This document shows, one piece after another, positions 48,896-62,500 of a DNA stretch of 64,000 nucleotides. Numbering within the stretch: position 1 is the stretch's first letter; each line of letters opens with the position of its first letter. The position numbers and the translations under genes were made by a program. Source of the DNA: Engraulis encrasicolus (taxonomy: Eukaryota; Chordata; Actinopteri; Clupeiformes; Engraulidae); the NCBI RefSeq assembly GCF_034702125.1, contig NC_085867.1, positions 40,521,483-40,585,482 of the forward strand, read 5' to 3'. The notes below the pieces were generated by a model, which was not told where the DNA came from, did no database searches, and worked only from the letters and a program-made list of their open reading frames with translations.

Positions 48896-49786
48896 CAGGG
48901 GCGGCCAAGAAATTATGGCCCCCTGGGCCAGACACTGTCTTGGCCCCCCAACCCCAAAAGAACTCACCTTGACCCTGCTAATCGGACATGCTAAGATAAC
49001 TATACACAGTGCTCACAGCTTTGGACAAGTAATTGGACAATATCATACACACCAGTTTTCCCATGTTATAGAGTGGGGCAGAACTAGATACGTACATAGT
49101 GTGTGCGCAGAGGCATGGCAACACATTTTTGGCAGGGGGTGCTGGTGGGTGGGCAATTTGTGTTGGGGGTGTGGGGGCCCTCCCCCAGAAAAAAACGATT
49201 TTTTTAGATGCAATTTCCTGCATTCTAATCAATTTTTGAGCAAGGAATGGCAAATCCCATCTCACTCACTCCCTCAGATTTGAGATGTTGAGATGAGAAA
49301 CTTAATGTTACATGGCCACACATGCTATTCAGAGATTACTGCACATCAGTCATGACTGAAAGCCTAAAAGCAAAATTTTGAATGGTGAATCCACCAAACA
49401 ATAGGTAGGCCTACACACAACACAGTCCTTTTTGTAGCAACCACAATCAATGGTAGCAACTCATGAACTCAAATAATTGGAAAGATAATTATTGCAAAGG
49501 TGGTTTTGAAGGCTGGTTTGGGTTGTGGCCATGGGGCCAAGATGGTTTGGACCCTTGGGGCCTCTGGCCCCCTTGGGGATCCGGACCTGGCTTGGCCTAG
49601 GGACTATACCAGTTCATTGTACACTATATTGGCTGGCACATGAAGCACCTTGGAAAGATTACTATTGCAAAGGTGGTTTTGAAGGCCGGTTTAGGTCGTG
49701 GGTGCGGGGCCAAGTTGGCCTGGCCCCTTGGGGTCTCTGGCCCCCTGGGCCTTGGCCCGGTAGGCCCGTGCATTAATCCACCCCTG
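48896..49786. mobile_element. GGCCCC-rich DNA element, hAT-like ends
   Basis: Begins CAGGGGCGGCCAAGAAATTA and ends ATTAATCCACCCCTG, so the outer bases are inverse (CAGGGG(C/T)GG). Both ends are rich in TGGCCCCCTGGGCC. Two near-identical blocks (AAGATTACTATTGCAAAGGT and AAGATAATTATTGCAAAGGT, each followed by GGTTTTGAAGG) lie at 49480-49520 and 49655-49690. The 8-bp flanks agree at only 4 positions. Confidence 0.55.
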
Positions 49787-50001
49787 CTTACGGTATACTG
49801 TACCTAATGTTAATCCTAAGGTACTGTGCATGTACAGACTGTAACATTACAGGCTTTGTTACACTGTTCCTCAATTATGTAACAGGGACAGTAAGATAGA
49901 GTGACCTTATTATAATTGTTCTGACAATGTGCCCACATGGGAAGAAATTACAGTACACGGCAGCCCAGCTCATGGCAGAATTTCATGTTCTGAAGTCAAT
50001 A

Positions 50002-50471
50002 CTGCCCTACAATATCAGAACGCAGTATCTTGAAAATGGTCGAAATTGGCTTTAAAATACCTTCTTTTTCTTGTGTTAAAAAATGTTGGTCCAACTTGGT
50101 CCCGTTTCAGAAAAAAACGATAAAAACTGATTATACTGCGCTTTTTGGTTTTAGGAGGTTACGTCGTACTAGCCAAGAACGCAGTATAACGTGCATTATA
50201 CCGCACTCCTCCATTGACACCGTGGTTTTGGTGTAGACAGTAATACCACAACAGAACGCAGTATAATGATTTTTCAGCTAAAAAGTAATGAGAATGTCGT
50301 TTTTTTTGCTTTTTTCTTTTGTGCATAAATTTCCACCATAAAAAAGTATTATATGGAAGTGCCATCACCACTTTACCTCCAACACAGTTACGTGGCCAGA
50401 AAGGAAACTTTAAAGCCTTTTTTCTCAGTTTGCCATTTTGAATTATACTGCGTTCTGAAATTGTAGGGCAG
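50002..50471. mobile_element. foldback MITE with CTGCCCTAC ends and AACGCAGTATA motifs
   Basis: CTGCCCTACAATATCAGAACGC at the left is mirrored by GCGTTCTGAAATTGTAGGGCAG at the right. AACGCAGTATA or its inverse occurs four to five times inside. Flanks are AATA on both sides. Confidence 0.75.
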
Positions 50472-51362
50472 AATAGCATCTTCAAGTAAAGTACATCAAA
50501 GCTGACCGCAGTTCATGTACACAGCAAGCCCAGGATTGATGTACTTCAAAATCACAAGTGATAAAATGACACACAGCACACGTGTAACATCACATGACTT
50601 CACACAGACCAGATACAAACTCACAGCTGATGATACAGTAGGCTACAGTTCAATATATCCTCTCTAGGGGTTACGAAACATAGTGAGAGGAAGACAGAGA
50701 CCCACAGTTACAAAGGGGAGCACACGTCGTATTGTACAGCAGTTAGCCGCACCACGACCATGTAGCATGAACAGCGCTATTTGTTTCACACGTAGATACA
50801 TCATCAAGCTTGACATGTAATCTTGCAGGACTCTATTCAACACCCCCTGGGGCCCCCATGGTGCACTGCTGCAGGCAATTGTCCACCAGGCTAGAGCAGG
50901 CCGAGTAGTAGAGACAACAGACGAGAGGCAGAGCCCAGAGGCTTCAAAAGAAATAGGATAGCAACATTCATCTTTAATTTAATATTTTCGCTGTTTCCAC
51001 ACACTGCTAGCCTGGTAAACCAGCCAGCTCCTCGTAAGGTACTTCTTTTTGACACACAGTGTGTGGCTGTGCTACCAGGGAATAAAAACATTTGCTTAGT
51101 GTTGGTGTGCGCTCCTGTGCATGTAGGCCTATACTCTGCAGAGGTGTAAAAGGATTGGATATGCTTTCACTCAGTTGGCAAAGTCTGGTTGCAAGCTTGG
51201 CTAAGAGAGTTTCTATGTCTATGTTAGCATATTAAAATGTAGGCTACTGTAACTCATTAATTTGACATCCTCATCCACAAACATGCCTGTATTCACTGAT
51301 TATTGAGGAAATCTTGTGAACCTTATGCATTTCAATTTAAATATATCATAGTATGCATTACA

Positions 51363-51556
51363 TCAAATTAAATTTAGCAGATACTTTTGTCCAAAATTAC
51401 TAACAGTTACTACGCTTCTGGGTATTGGATACAGTCCTTGGAGCAGTGTGAGGATAGGTGCCTTGCTCAAGGACACTTCTGCCATGAATGGTGAGATTCG
51501 AACCTGCAGTCCTTTGGTTCAAATGCCACTTCCCTTTACATTATAGGCTGCTCAAT
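51363..51556 (-). mobile_element. tRNA-derived SINE, degraded
   Basis: Minus-strand copy of the 3467-3692 family: GCAGCCTATAATG start, GGTTCGAATCTCACC box B, GTCCTTGAGCAAGGCACCTA core and a degraded tail (ACAAAAGTATCTGCTAAAT). Confidence 0.8.
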
Positions 51557-52709
51557 AAAATTAACACAAAACTGTGACTGTTCACTGATTAGCAATATTA
51601 AATGTCTTCCAGTGAATAGCAAGAGCCCCTGTATGAAAAGAAGTGCACAGCAGTGCTGAAGTATAGTCAACAGCCTTCATTCACCAGTCACTGATTTTTA
51701 ATGCCATGGTTTGGTCATGGGGCACAAACTCAAATGCTAAAACCTTTAAATGCATTTGCAGAAATAGACAAAGGTTAAGGCAAAGGTTAATCATTTTTTC
51801 CAATCTACTTCAAACTTCTACTTATAATAGCAAAGACAGAGTAAAGCATAAAACCAAATCCAGCTAAGACAATCCAGTTGGTGGCAGTAATAACAAAATC
51901 TGATAAATACATTTCTATAAATTCAGTGTATACCATCCCATGAGAGTTTTATATCTGAGCCTTTCCCTCTGATCCAAACAAATGATGACCTCTTTCCCAA
52001 AATGCTATATATCCATTTTCAAAAGTTCTATAAAAACATTTAAAAATTGAAATTTGTATGGTCTTCCCCTGTCAAGATCATTGCAATCAGTATTTTAATG
52101 TTTGAATTTGTTCTGGAAATATCAGTTAATATTAACCCCAGTTACGATTTATAACTGATGCTGTCAATACAATGCAATGGCTTTTACAACGTTTTGAAAA
52201 AGAGCGAAACAAATACTTTTTTCAGAGTTTTATTATTATTTTTGTTCGTACTGTATGATTTGGCATGATGATGCAGCGACTGCAGCCGCTCGGTCTCCGT
52301 TTGGAAAGTTATGACACGCAACATCTGGCCGATAGTGCTGCCGCAGGAGATCAGTATGCATTAGAGGATTTGCATATTATTTTACACTCACCAATAACAT
52401 GCGGGTGGATTTGTGTTTTGCTTTTTTCCCCCCCAATGTATCATCTGTCTGTCTGGAGACACAGCTTGCACATGGCTTCCTTCCCTCTCCTCTATAAAAA
52501 TAATAATAATAATGATATTACATCCGGCTGTGGGGAGGGGAAATGTCCTGACTGGCCATGTGATGGGGTTTTAACTCCGGACCTTGCAGCTGACTTTTCC
52601 CTGACCCCTGACCAGTCCTCACATGCATTGCATCGGAAACACTCCCGTCAACAGACACTGTCATCTTCCTTTTCCCCCTTTTGTCACAGCCACACTGCTG
52701 CTACAGTAT
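51557..52709. other. intergenic, nothing recognised
   Basis: A 153-codon open frame at 52265-52726 has no recognisable domain and runs into the GGGCCC-rich repeat; I do not call it a gene. Confidence 0.5.
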
Positions 52710-52965
52710 ACCAGGGCCGCTGCTGATGACAGCCTTGGCTGGAGCTGGCCCCAGGACAAAACATGTCTGAAAGGGGCCCCTCCTTCAATAAAATCAGAGC
52801 TCTAAATGAATTCCCACGAAACTCGCAAAATGTTGGTGACATTTCATTTAGGCTTGTTGAAAAAAAAATGATACAATGATACAGGGAGTAAATTCTGGGG
52901 CCCCTATCTCCCTGGGCCCGGGACAACTTACCAACTTGTCCCCCACTTTCAGTGGGCCTGGCTGC
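52710..52965 (+). repeat. GGGCCC-rich repeat, longest copy
   Basis: CCAGGGCCGCTGCTGATGAC to TTTCAGTGGGCCTGGCTGC with the family blocks CCAGGACAAAAC, GGGGCCCCTCC and TGGGCCCGGGACAACTTACC. Ends are imperfect inverses (CCAGGGCC...GGGCCTGG). Confidence 0.65.
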
Positions 52966-53830
52966 TACAGCTGCTACTGCAGCTGAACAAACTGCATATT
53001 CCCATTCCCAATGCCATTGCCCATCCCACCCATCAGGACATTCCATTAAGGGGAAACTCCTCTTAGTGATGGATTGGATTTGGTGGGATGCTTTACATTA
53101 GACAATGCAAATCTGAATTAGAGGGTCGTATGGGGGCGAGGGGAGATTAAGACAATCGAGTCTTATTGCAGTCTTTCTGTAATTCTCAACAGTGTAATGC
53201 ACTGTTTGTCATAAAGTCAGCTGCTGGTTTATGTTGCAATTACAGTTTTGCTATGAAATAGGATAGCTTCAGTTGACGAAGGCTGTGGACGTACTCGTCT
53301 TGCCACCAGGGTAGACAGGCAGCCGCTTGGGACCCCCAAGCCCCTATATAGTGAATAACAGTTCACACTTTACTACGGTAGTGGCAATTTTGTTTCAAAT
53401 GTTCATTCTTTTTCATTTTCGCTTGGGGCCCCACATTATCCTAGAATCACCTCTGGATATACTGAGGTATTTTATGGTTAGTAGAGTAATTTTATGAATA
53501 TGCATTGCAAATATGTGATGATGTTACTGATGCACACACATTCCATGCAGCATAGTCCACTATGTCCACCAAACTACTGCATGTTGGTGTTATCTATTAT
53601 AGACAATACATACTGTAATAATAGAATCAAATTGACATACAGTATCACAATGACAGTACTGCATTTTGACCCATTTTGTCAGTTTTTTTTATGGATAGTT
53701 GGATAATTTTATGATGATACTTGTAACGCGACGAGGCTGATACAGAGACATTACAGTACATACCTACAGCACACCATACTCCACTAGAAAACTGTGTGGA
53801 CTGGCATATGTTGATATTATCTATTAAAAC

Positions 53831-54241
53831 CAGGGATGGACATTTACTCAAATATTGCAATTGAGTAGCTTGTATGCATACTTTGTTATTTTGAAGTATA
53901 CGTATATAGTATATACTATATACTATAAAAAGTACAGTATATACACACTAAACATACATTTTGACCCAAGTACAAAGTATTTAACTCACTTCCACTGAGA
54001 CCTGAGTATCTTTTGGATCAATGCCTGGACGGCAGTTCCTGTCAAGTAAGAGAGACCATGGAGGACAATATTCAAGAAAAACAAACATTGAATTCTTGAG
54101 ACGAAAGTCAAGTTAAGTTTAAGTGAAGTACTTCTTTTTTTTTTAAACTTTTACTTGAGTAGAATTTTTAGATGGGTATTTACTTTTACTTGAGTAGGAT
54201 CAACACTAAGTAAAGATAGGCCTATACTTTTTCAACCTCTG
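53831..54241. mobile_element. hAT-like MITE with ACTTGAGTA motifs
   Basis: Begins CAGGGATGGACATTTACT and ends in the imperfect inverse (TTCAACCTCTG). Flanks ATTAAAAC (53823-53830) and ATTATAAC (54242-54249) match at 7 of 8 positions. The interior holds repeated ACTTGAGTA/TACTCAA motifs. Confidence 0.75.
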
Positions 54242-54249
54242 ATTATAAC

Positions 54250-55149
54250 ACTCCACACTGTATTACAACACACTACATAATAAGAGAAACAAAGTGACAT
54301 ATCTATCAAGATGTCAGTGCTCCCATTTGGCCATTCATTTGGCAAATTGTTCTAAGACAGAAAACACATAGATGTGCATGATAACAATTAATTTTTAAAC
54401 AGGTAAAAACGTGTTCATTGTTGTCCAGATAATGACAGGCAGGGCAGAGTGAATGCCAGCGCAGCATTGACTTAACCAAACAATCTCACCACACACACAC
54501 GTGCTGAAATATTCATCCGCTGTGTATATACAATTACACTCATTTTAATGTGATGACAATGGCTAATGGAGAGCAGTGTTCCGTCGATAATGAAATGACA
54601 TTGAGAGAACTCACGAAAACCCTCTAAGCCCGTCTTTCACCCCCTTGCAACCCGAGACGGACACGCAACAAGGGCGATTCTTTTATCAGAGTTAAATGAC
54701 CGTGGACAACCCCTGACTAGGGTCACAACTTCATCCTGAGCCAGAGGTCTCGTAGTAATGAAAAGGGGTAGCGCTGGTGGTGGTGGTGGTGATGGTGGGC
54801 TGCTGGATGGGTTATGGGCCGTTATGTTGGTGGTCAAAGGTGGGGGACAGGTGCAGAAAGCAGTCCAGGTACTAAGTCAGTGCTGGAGGGTAAGACCCTT
54901 GCCTTCGTTCCGAGTACCTCTCTTCCAGCACCTTATCAAACCCATATACCTCGGCCTGGGCTGCGGCTGCTTAAAAATGCATAGGTTCATCAGTGCGCCC
55001 ATGTCATCCCATCAGAGGTAAGGGCCACCATGGCCTCTTGTCCATCTCCTCTGAGGGATGAATAACAACACACACCTCCAAAAAAAGGGGGTCGAGGGGT
55101 ACAGCACAGACGAGCCCCCCTCTCTCTCTTTCGCTCCCTTACCTCTGTT
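54250..55149. other. intergenic, nothing recognised
   Basis: Contains a short GGT-repeat (54775-54800). No gene seen. Confidence 0.5.
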
Positions 55150-55870
55150 ATGGAAATGGATGGATGGAAGGATGGGGTATGAGCGACGGAGGAGTGGAGA
55201 CTGAGATATGGAGGAGGAGGAGGATGGAGGGATGGGATGGGATGGGACGGGTCGGGACGAAGGGATCCGTCTTCATGTATGAATTCTTCATGACGGATGG
55301 CTGGAGGTGAGGGTAATGAATGGAAATCCCTTGCAGCCGCGAGGGTCGATTTTTCATAACCTTCTGGGGAAGTGCTGACATTCTCCCTCTCCTCAAACAC
55401 CTCTCCACCTCCTTAACCCCCACCACCACCACCACCTCCTCCTCTGCCTCCCACAAGCCACCACCATCTCCTCCTCTGCCTCCCACAAGCCACCACCATC
55501 TCCTCCTCCTCCACCTACCCCACCCATCTCCTCCTCCACCTTCCCCATCTCCTCAACCTCCTCCTCCACCTACCCCACCCGCCTCCTCCTAATTCTTCTT
55601 CTTCTCTCCTGTCTCAGTACAGTACATCCACCGGCACCTCCCCCAACCCACCTCCTCCTCTCTTCTGTCCAAGTGCATCTTCCTCCCCCACCCACCCACC
55701 TCCTCCTCCTACTTCTCTTCTGTTTAAGTACATCCAACCCAACTCCCCCTCCTCCTTCTTCTTCTCTTCTAAGTACATCCTACTCCACCCACCACCACCT
55801 CTTCCACCCCCCACACACTCTCTCCACCTCCGCCTTTTCTGTCTCAGTACATCATCTGTCATTCTCCTGT
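55150..55870. repeat. purine tract then pyrimidine-rich minisatellite tract
   Basis: GGATGG/GGATGGGATGG purine units (55158-55262) give way to a pyrimidine-rich stretch (55376-55870) of CCTCCTCC, CACCACCATCTC and CTCCACCTACCCCACCC units. A 34-bp unit, CATCTCCTCCTCTGCCTCCC plus 14 more bases, is repeated in tandem near 55430-55505. No protein feature survives in any frame. Confidence 0.8.
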
Positions 55871-56451
55871 CTCGCACCCTGGCTCTCCATCACCTCTTCC
55901 TCTCTGTATAGCATACAGTACATTACAGTACAGTACAGTACAGAGGGGGAAGACGGGAGTGATGGGACCTTTGCTCTCAGCGCTATATCAGCTGAGAGAT
56001 GGGTCCATATACTGTAAGTGTATAAGCAATGTGTATATTCTTCTCGCTATTGCAAGGCATCAGCTGATGGCAGTTGCCACATTTGTGCTTCATAATATTA
56101 GTCCCTCCCAGGGTTACTGCATGCCTGGAGCTTCGCAATTCAGCTGCTGCACAAACAAAACACATATGGTAACGGTATGTTACGTCAATACAGAATTGGG
56201 ACTGACTGGAAACTGACTTCATTGTGCAGTGACCAAATCCATCTGTTTACCGCTCCAGTTAAGAAACGAAACAAGCACATCAGCAACAAACATCATTTAA
56301 GACAACAAACATTATGTTTGACTGGGGATTTACGACAACTTTAAAGAAGTTTCAGTGATTACTACATTTTGGCATTGTATGCATACTCCATGGAGCAGCA
56401 CAATGCTAACTCAGTGCTGGTAGACTCAATTCAGACTTCAGACAGTATTAG

Positions 56452-56637
56452 CAGTGGTGTAGTCTACGTAGAACGCAGGTATATGGAGTATACCCACTTC
56501 TAAATTTCAGGGATTTCAGTATACCCACTTAAAATCGATTGATCCATTGTTTTGAATAGCACAAATATATACAGTATACCCACTTCAAAAAATGCTCAAA
56601 CAGTATACCCACCATACAAAAGTAGACTACACCACTG
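56452..56637. mobile_element. hAT-like MITE, CAGTGGTGTAGTCTAC ends
   Basis: The two ends are inverse copies of CAGTGGTGTAGTCTAC. Flanks read GTATTAGC / GTATTAGA if the element is taken from 56453 to 56636. The interior repeats the motif AGTATACCCAC four times. It is the last recognisable transposon before the hcn1 3' UTR. Confidence 0.85.
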
Positions 56638-57130
56638 TATTAGAGAGCTCGATGTGCGATGTGATCCAGGAGTTTATCAGTCTTTTATTCAAGCCCTTTC
56701 ACTAAACTTGTTTTAAAGGTGCCCCATTTCAGAAAATACTGGGAAGGGTGTAAGGGTGATCAGGGTTTACAAAAGATAATCATATCATCATCATAATCAT
56801 TATCATAGAGATCATATTAAATCAAATTAAATCTGCTTTCACTGATCATACAAGCAATATTCACTTTTTAAAAACATAATTCGTCATCAATCACAAATTC
56901 TGTCCATGCTTTTTGGTTTATCCCTTTTTTTGCCTTTTAGGATATTAGCAACATTTTGATTTGATCACAGTGCCCATTTCCACCACCAACCCACATAAAG
57001 TATTATACTAGTTATTAGTAGTACAGTAGTACATAAAACAGAGCAAGTACTGTATCAGTGCTATGTTGTCATTATTCCTCACATAGCTACACACAGTATG
57101 CAATAGCTGTAGTGTACATAATCTTTGAAT
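56638..57130. other. spacer between the hAT MITE and the hcn1 poly(A) site
   Basis: AT-rich sequence with no transposon, SINE or coding signature that I recognise. Confidence 0.5.
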
Positions 57131-57207
57131 GACAACAAACAAACAAATACGCTCAGCAGTAAATGACAATATTTCTTTATTTTTTCTCTATATTTTAAAG
57201 GTTTATT
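57131..57207 (-). terminator. hcn1: candidate polyadenylation site of hcn1 (two AATAAA plus GU-rich element)
   Basis: On the minus strand AATAAA occurs at 57207-57202 and at 57181-57176. It is followed 28-45 bases downstream by a U/GU-rich stretch (complement of gacaacaaacaaacaaat, 57148-57131). This is the standard arrangement of a vertebrate cleavage and polyadenylation site and would place cleavage near 57155-57165. Weaker signals elsewhere in the UTR are possible. Confidence 0.5.
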
Positions 57208-59508
57208 ATTTACAAACAGAAAAAATAAAATAAAATCAAAATAATTTCTGACAAACACCGTTTGTCTGCATATAGATTGTAAGAAAGTATACATTTTTTT
57301 AATCTTTCCTTATTCTGAATCAAATAACCAACTAATTGCTCATTTATCCAAGCCTTGGTTTACATAAAAGGAGCACAATGATGATGTCAGAGGTTAAGTA
57401 GAGCTTGTGGCTTGTAATCGCATGTCTCTCTCACACACACTTTCTCTCTCTCTCTCACTTTTACACAAACAAAGCATCCGTAAACATTTGAAATAAACTT
57501 TTTTAATTAACCTGCAAAAATGTAGAGGTTGTAAACCCAAGTTTCAGTTTCCCTTTTTCTACTCAATGGTCTTTGTTCTCGTTGCATCATTGGAAAACGA
57601 AACAGGAAAAGTAAATATAACATAACATAAATAATAATTTAAAAAAATCAAACATATAAATGTATGTGCTGGTTTCTTGAATGCTTCCATATTCGTTCGT
57701 CTGCTCTGAAATGTTGTTCCTACGTTTGTAACTAAGTTGTTTTTCTCGCACTATAATGCCCTGTCCCAAGTGCTAGCTAGTGGTCTGGATTGTGGTTTTA
57801 AAAGCACATGACTGGGAAGCAATTCCCTGTGAAGGCCTAGTATCAAAAACAGCCGATACCAACAGTACTGGCATCCCACGCGAGTCAAAATGATATACTA
57901 GTCCCTATACTCTATGGCATAGCAAGGATAAACGCTCATGGTTGTAATTCAAACATGGTCCCTCCCTTTCAAACTGCCACAAAAAAGGTGGGAGGGTCAG
58001 AAGAAAAAAAAAACTAGATAATTCTTCTCCTTAATTAGCTAATCAAACTTAAACTAATAATCGCAGAGTCCTTTAGCCATCCTCTGCCTCTTTTTCCTTT
58101 TTCTCAAAGTCAGAAAGTGCAATTCAAAATGAATAAAGTTACTTAGAATGTTTTGCTTTGGCCAGGGTTTTTTTTCATTCCACATAACAATATCCACCCA
58201 AACGTCAGTGGCTACAACAAACGGTAGGACTCCGGCGCACGTACACACGTCTGCACCGCACACACAGACTTTTCAGACAGAGTAAAAAAAGGACTTAGAA
58301 GTTTCCTTCCCTTACTTCACTTCACTTCTCTTCACCTCATCCCATCCCAACACGCCACACCTCTCCTAATTACTAATCTGGGAAAAAACGGAAAATAGAT
58401 TGGTGATCTGATGATTCCCTCAAGAATATTTTTTTCTTTCTTCTCTAAAATTGTGATTACAGTATATTCGCCTCATATCTGGTCTGACACAATTTGGCCA
58501 GCTCGTTTCTCATGTCAACACGTCATCATCCATTCTAAACATTTAACACGTATAGTCTTTATAGGTGTGTGTGCAGGCACACAGCTCACAGACGACAACA
58601 GAAAAGGGGAAGGAGGGATGAAACATGGCTATAGTTTAGGCACAAATACTTAAGAATGTCCATGTGTGTGTGAAAATTCAATGCTTCTGATACACATAAA
58701 TAATGCCTAGGTAGACAGATAGCAAAAAAAGAATCATACTCAATCTCACATTACATTTAAAACGTCAACATTTTAAATAGTTCCTTTTTTAAGTATTTGT
58801 GACATGCATGCTTTCATGGTGTGGGTGAATGTCTGCATTGGTACAATATTGACACAGGTGGGTACTGCAGTTTTGTTCGACTGGTCGGTATCCTGTAGCC
58901 TAGAAACTCTGAGCTGGTTCTGCTCCAGATGTGATGAACTCCACATTTCTCTATTCAGTCTCCTCTAATTTCAGCCAAATTTTGTCCATTACAGAGTACA
59001 GCTGCCGTGTAGTTATAGTGGAAAAAAATGGTGTGAGCTTACTGACCTTGACAGGCTTAAGGTATCAGATCGTAATTTGGTGCTCTGGCAACGGATTTGC
59101 GGGGGGCTCCATTTGGAATTTAGTGCTGCGACTCTGTAAGGGTTTCTATTTTGGAATTTGGTGCTGGCTTACTTTCTTTCCAGATTCTTCTAACATATTT
59201 AACCAGGTCAGCATTCTGACTTTTGGCCTAAAGCAGTGTCCTCATAGCGGTCTTGAACCGTATACCCCATATCCATGAGCTAGCTCAGAATCTCAAGGCC
59301 CAGACAGTGATGAAGCAACATGCGTGTCCACAAACACACATACACACACATACACACAGAGCGACATGAACAGAGTCAGAAACACACATACACATACACA
59401 CATACGCAAACACACACACACATACCGTACAAAACACATGTGAAAGAGACAGAAACCTTAATGCAAACCAGCTGTGCCTTTCAGCTCCTGAGGTCACCTC
59501 CTCTGCAA

Positions 59509-59574
<66 letters not shown>

Positions 59575-62500
59575 TTGCCTTTTTCAATATCTGCTCAACT
59601 CTCTGTAACCAACATACACAAGTCACTGTCTTTCTTTCTTGTCTATGTCGATTTTTTTACTCCTGAAAATGTTACAATACAGTAATACCCAAGATTCTAT
59701 GTATGTCTGACAAGGTGGCCTCCTCCACTGCTGAAGTATGTTACACTTGATATGAGGCAGGTAAAGGAGAGGGGAAAAACTAAAAACTAAAAACTAAAAA
59801 CAAGCCTAGCAGATCCCGTTACAGAAACATGCCAGGAGAACTGTACTGCATGTATGTCTGATCCTATGGGACAAAGATAAAGGTTCCTGTCCACACATGC
59901 CCATGAGGCGTACACACAATAATACAGTCATACACAAATGAGTCACTGGAAAGAAAAGAAAAACAAATGTTGGGAAAAAAAATAGTAGAAAAAGACATTT
60001 GAAAGGCAAATACATACAAACAACAAAAATGTGCAAGGAATTTCATTACTTTTCATGGGGCAGGCATTTTAGTTAAAGTCTAACTGTTATACTATGTGTC
60101 CCCATTGACAACAAATGAATGAAAAAGACCATGTAATTCACACACATGCACCCGCACACACATACAGAAACACACACACACACACACGTACAATAACACC
60201 AAGTTCAAACAATTACAGTATAGCCTTATGGGTAGCTGATATATATGGGGTATTACTGTATTGCTCTGAGTCAGTTATCATCATCTAGTTCTATGTTCAA
60301 GGAAGCATTTCTTGATCGTTTTTTTTCCTCTTTTACGAAAATAATGCATACTGAAATACTGGGCAAAGGTAAAATAAGCTAAATAAACTAAAATCACAAC
60401 AAAACAACATAACAACATGTGGTGTCAACTCAGAAAGCTAGGTACGGTAGGCAGAGAGGAATGAAGATATTGTGATTTTCTTTTTCATAACTGTGTGATA
60501 TGTATATTTACTACCAGGACATGTTGAAAGTGTTTGAAATGGAAACCATTTCAAAAACGAATCATGTTTGAGTCAAAGAAAAAAAAGAAAGTCTCCCAAA
60601 TGAAAGAATCTGTCTCAAGAGAACCTGTCTTCAAAGAGAAGTCGTTGTATGCCCATCTGTACAGAGAGGCAACAGTGACTCGTTAGATTGAGAAGAAGAG
60701 TGTTTTCTAGGCAGCCAAACAGAGTCCAAATGCCCATGCAATGTGAAGCATTTTTCGAGGGCGAGAACTGGCTTTGGGATTGCGTACAGGAAGCTGTTTT
60801 AATGGTTCATCGTGAGAAGAAGTGTCTTCCCCATGTCAAGTGGCATTCTAAATTGCATTAAGGTTTGCACATCTCCGATTATTATTATTTTTTTGTGTGT
60901 TTTTAAAATCTTATAACCTTTTTCCAGATAATATGCATATATAGATGATATCCGGGTTCCTGATAGAAGTAAGACATTGTCATGATTGAGAATGCACCAC
61001 ACATTATTTTGTAAATACTAGACCTACAAAACTATTTACAACACAGATATAGTTAATCTTTATATCACAGTCTATTGCATAATGGTGATCTTTAGTTTAT
61101 AAATATTATAAATGTACACATAGTCATTAAGCAACATTTAACAATGTCCGTCACTGCCAGAAATCAGGAATCAAAAATACAAACAAAAAGGACGAATGAA
61201 CAGAACAGAAAAAAAAAAATCCAAAACAGCATCATCCATTCTTTCATCCTTCTTGCACATGTCTCATTTCGACACAGAAAAAAGCAGCAAAAAATTCATC
61301 CGATTCCCTTTGGACCCATAACACTGCATGGTCTGAATGCACTCTCTCTCTCTCTCTCTCGCTCGATCTCTCGGTTCACGCCACAGAAAATATTGCAAAT
61401 GTCATCACAAGCACCTGTGAGTCACTCGGCTTCTCCTATTGCATTATTGCCCAGAAGTCCACAAAATCTCTTATTTTTGTTGTTGTTGCAGGTGTACTGT
61501 ACTTTCAAGTGATATTCAAGTACTTTTCGAGTCCATCTTTGTAGTAGCATCTGTGGCATACTGTCAGTTCCTGACATTTCTCAAAAAGATGTGAGTGCCA
61601 ATTTCCCCTCTAGATTCACATAAAGACAGAAATCCTGTGACTTGAAACATAATGTACTGACTGATGATGGAGGCTAACCGGGTGAGCTTCAAAAAGCTTC
61701 AAAAGCCTTTTTGCCATCACACACCCATCTACAACATACAATGGTCCAGTACATGGTCTTGAGAAAATATCCAAACAAGTTTGGTTTCTATAGAACACAT
61801 CATTGTCGTTCCCATTGTTCACACTATGATAGCATCCATGCATATCCCACACTTCAACTGTGTTATTTTACAATTCAGTTTTGACACATCTAGGCAATAC
61901 AAATGGTGACCTACACAAATACAGTATATGCATGAAATCTACAGTGATCTGTTCGCCTCGTACAGTATTTGTGATATAGCAACACACCTTATCTAGCTAG
62001 GCTAGCTTTTCAAGTCCCAGGGTTTCTGTCCTCTGCAGATTGAGGCATGGAGAATGCTGCTGGTAAATGACAGTATGCTTTAAAACGGAGAAGGAGGTTA
62101 ATATTCAATGTACCATAAAACTGATTTAAAACGTGTGCTTTTTGATCATTTCCAGGTTTTTCTGGTGGTTTTTGTTGTTGTTGTTGTTTGCTGTCGGTTT
62201 TTAAATTTGCTGTTGTTTCCACAGTGATGCCAAAGCCGCAGAAAGTGAAGACCTGTTTTGTTGTCTTCTTTCAGATTAAAAAAAAAAGATAAAAAGTCTT
62301 TGCCCGGATTCGTTTTGCATTCCAGTTACAAAATCAAAAGGACAACAAAAATCAAAATAAAATAAAAGGAACTCTTCTCCTTATGTATGTGTTTGTATAC
62401 TTCAGAAAGGAAGACTCATGTTTATACTATTTTTTTAAATAGTCAATGCCAAATATTCTAGTTGGATGTACACAGATATATATATTTATATATTTGCTTA

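Noticed and set aside
52265..52726. 153-codon frame on the plus strand
   Set aside because: No recognisable motif, mixed composition, and its 3' part enters a dispersed repeat.
54990..56017. Proline- and serine-rich frames as a possible low-complexity protein
   Set aside because: Every frame on both strands is open in places because of the purine/pyrimidine bias; no conserved segment.
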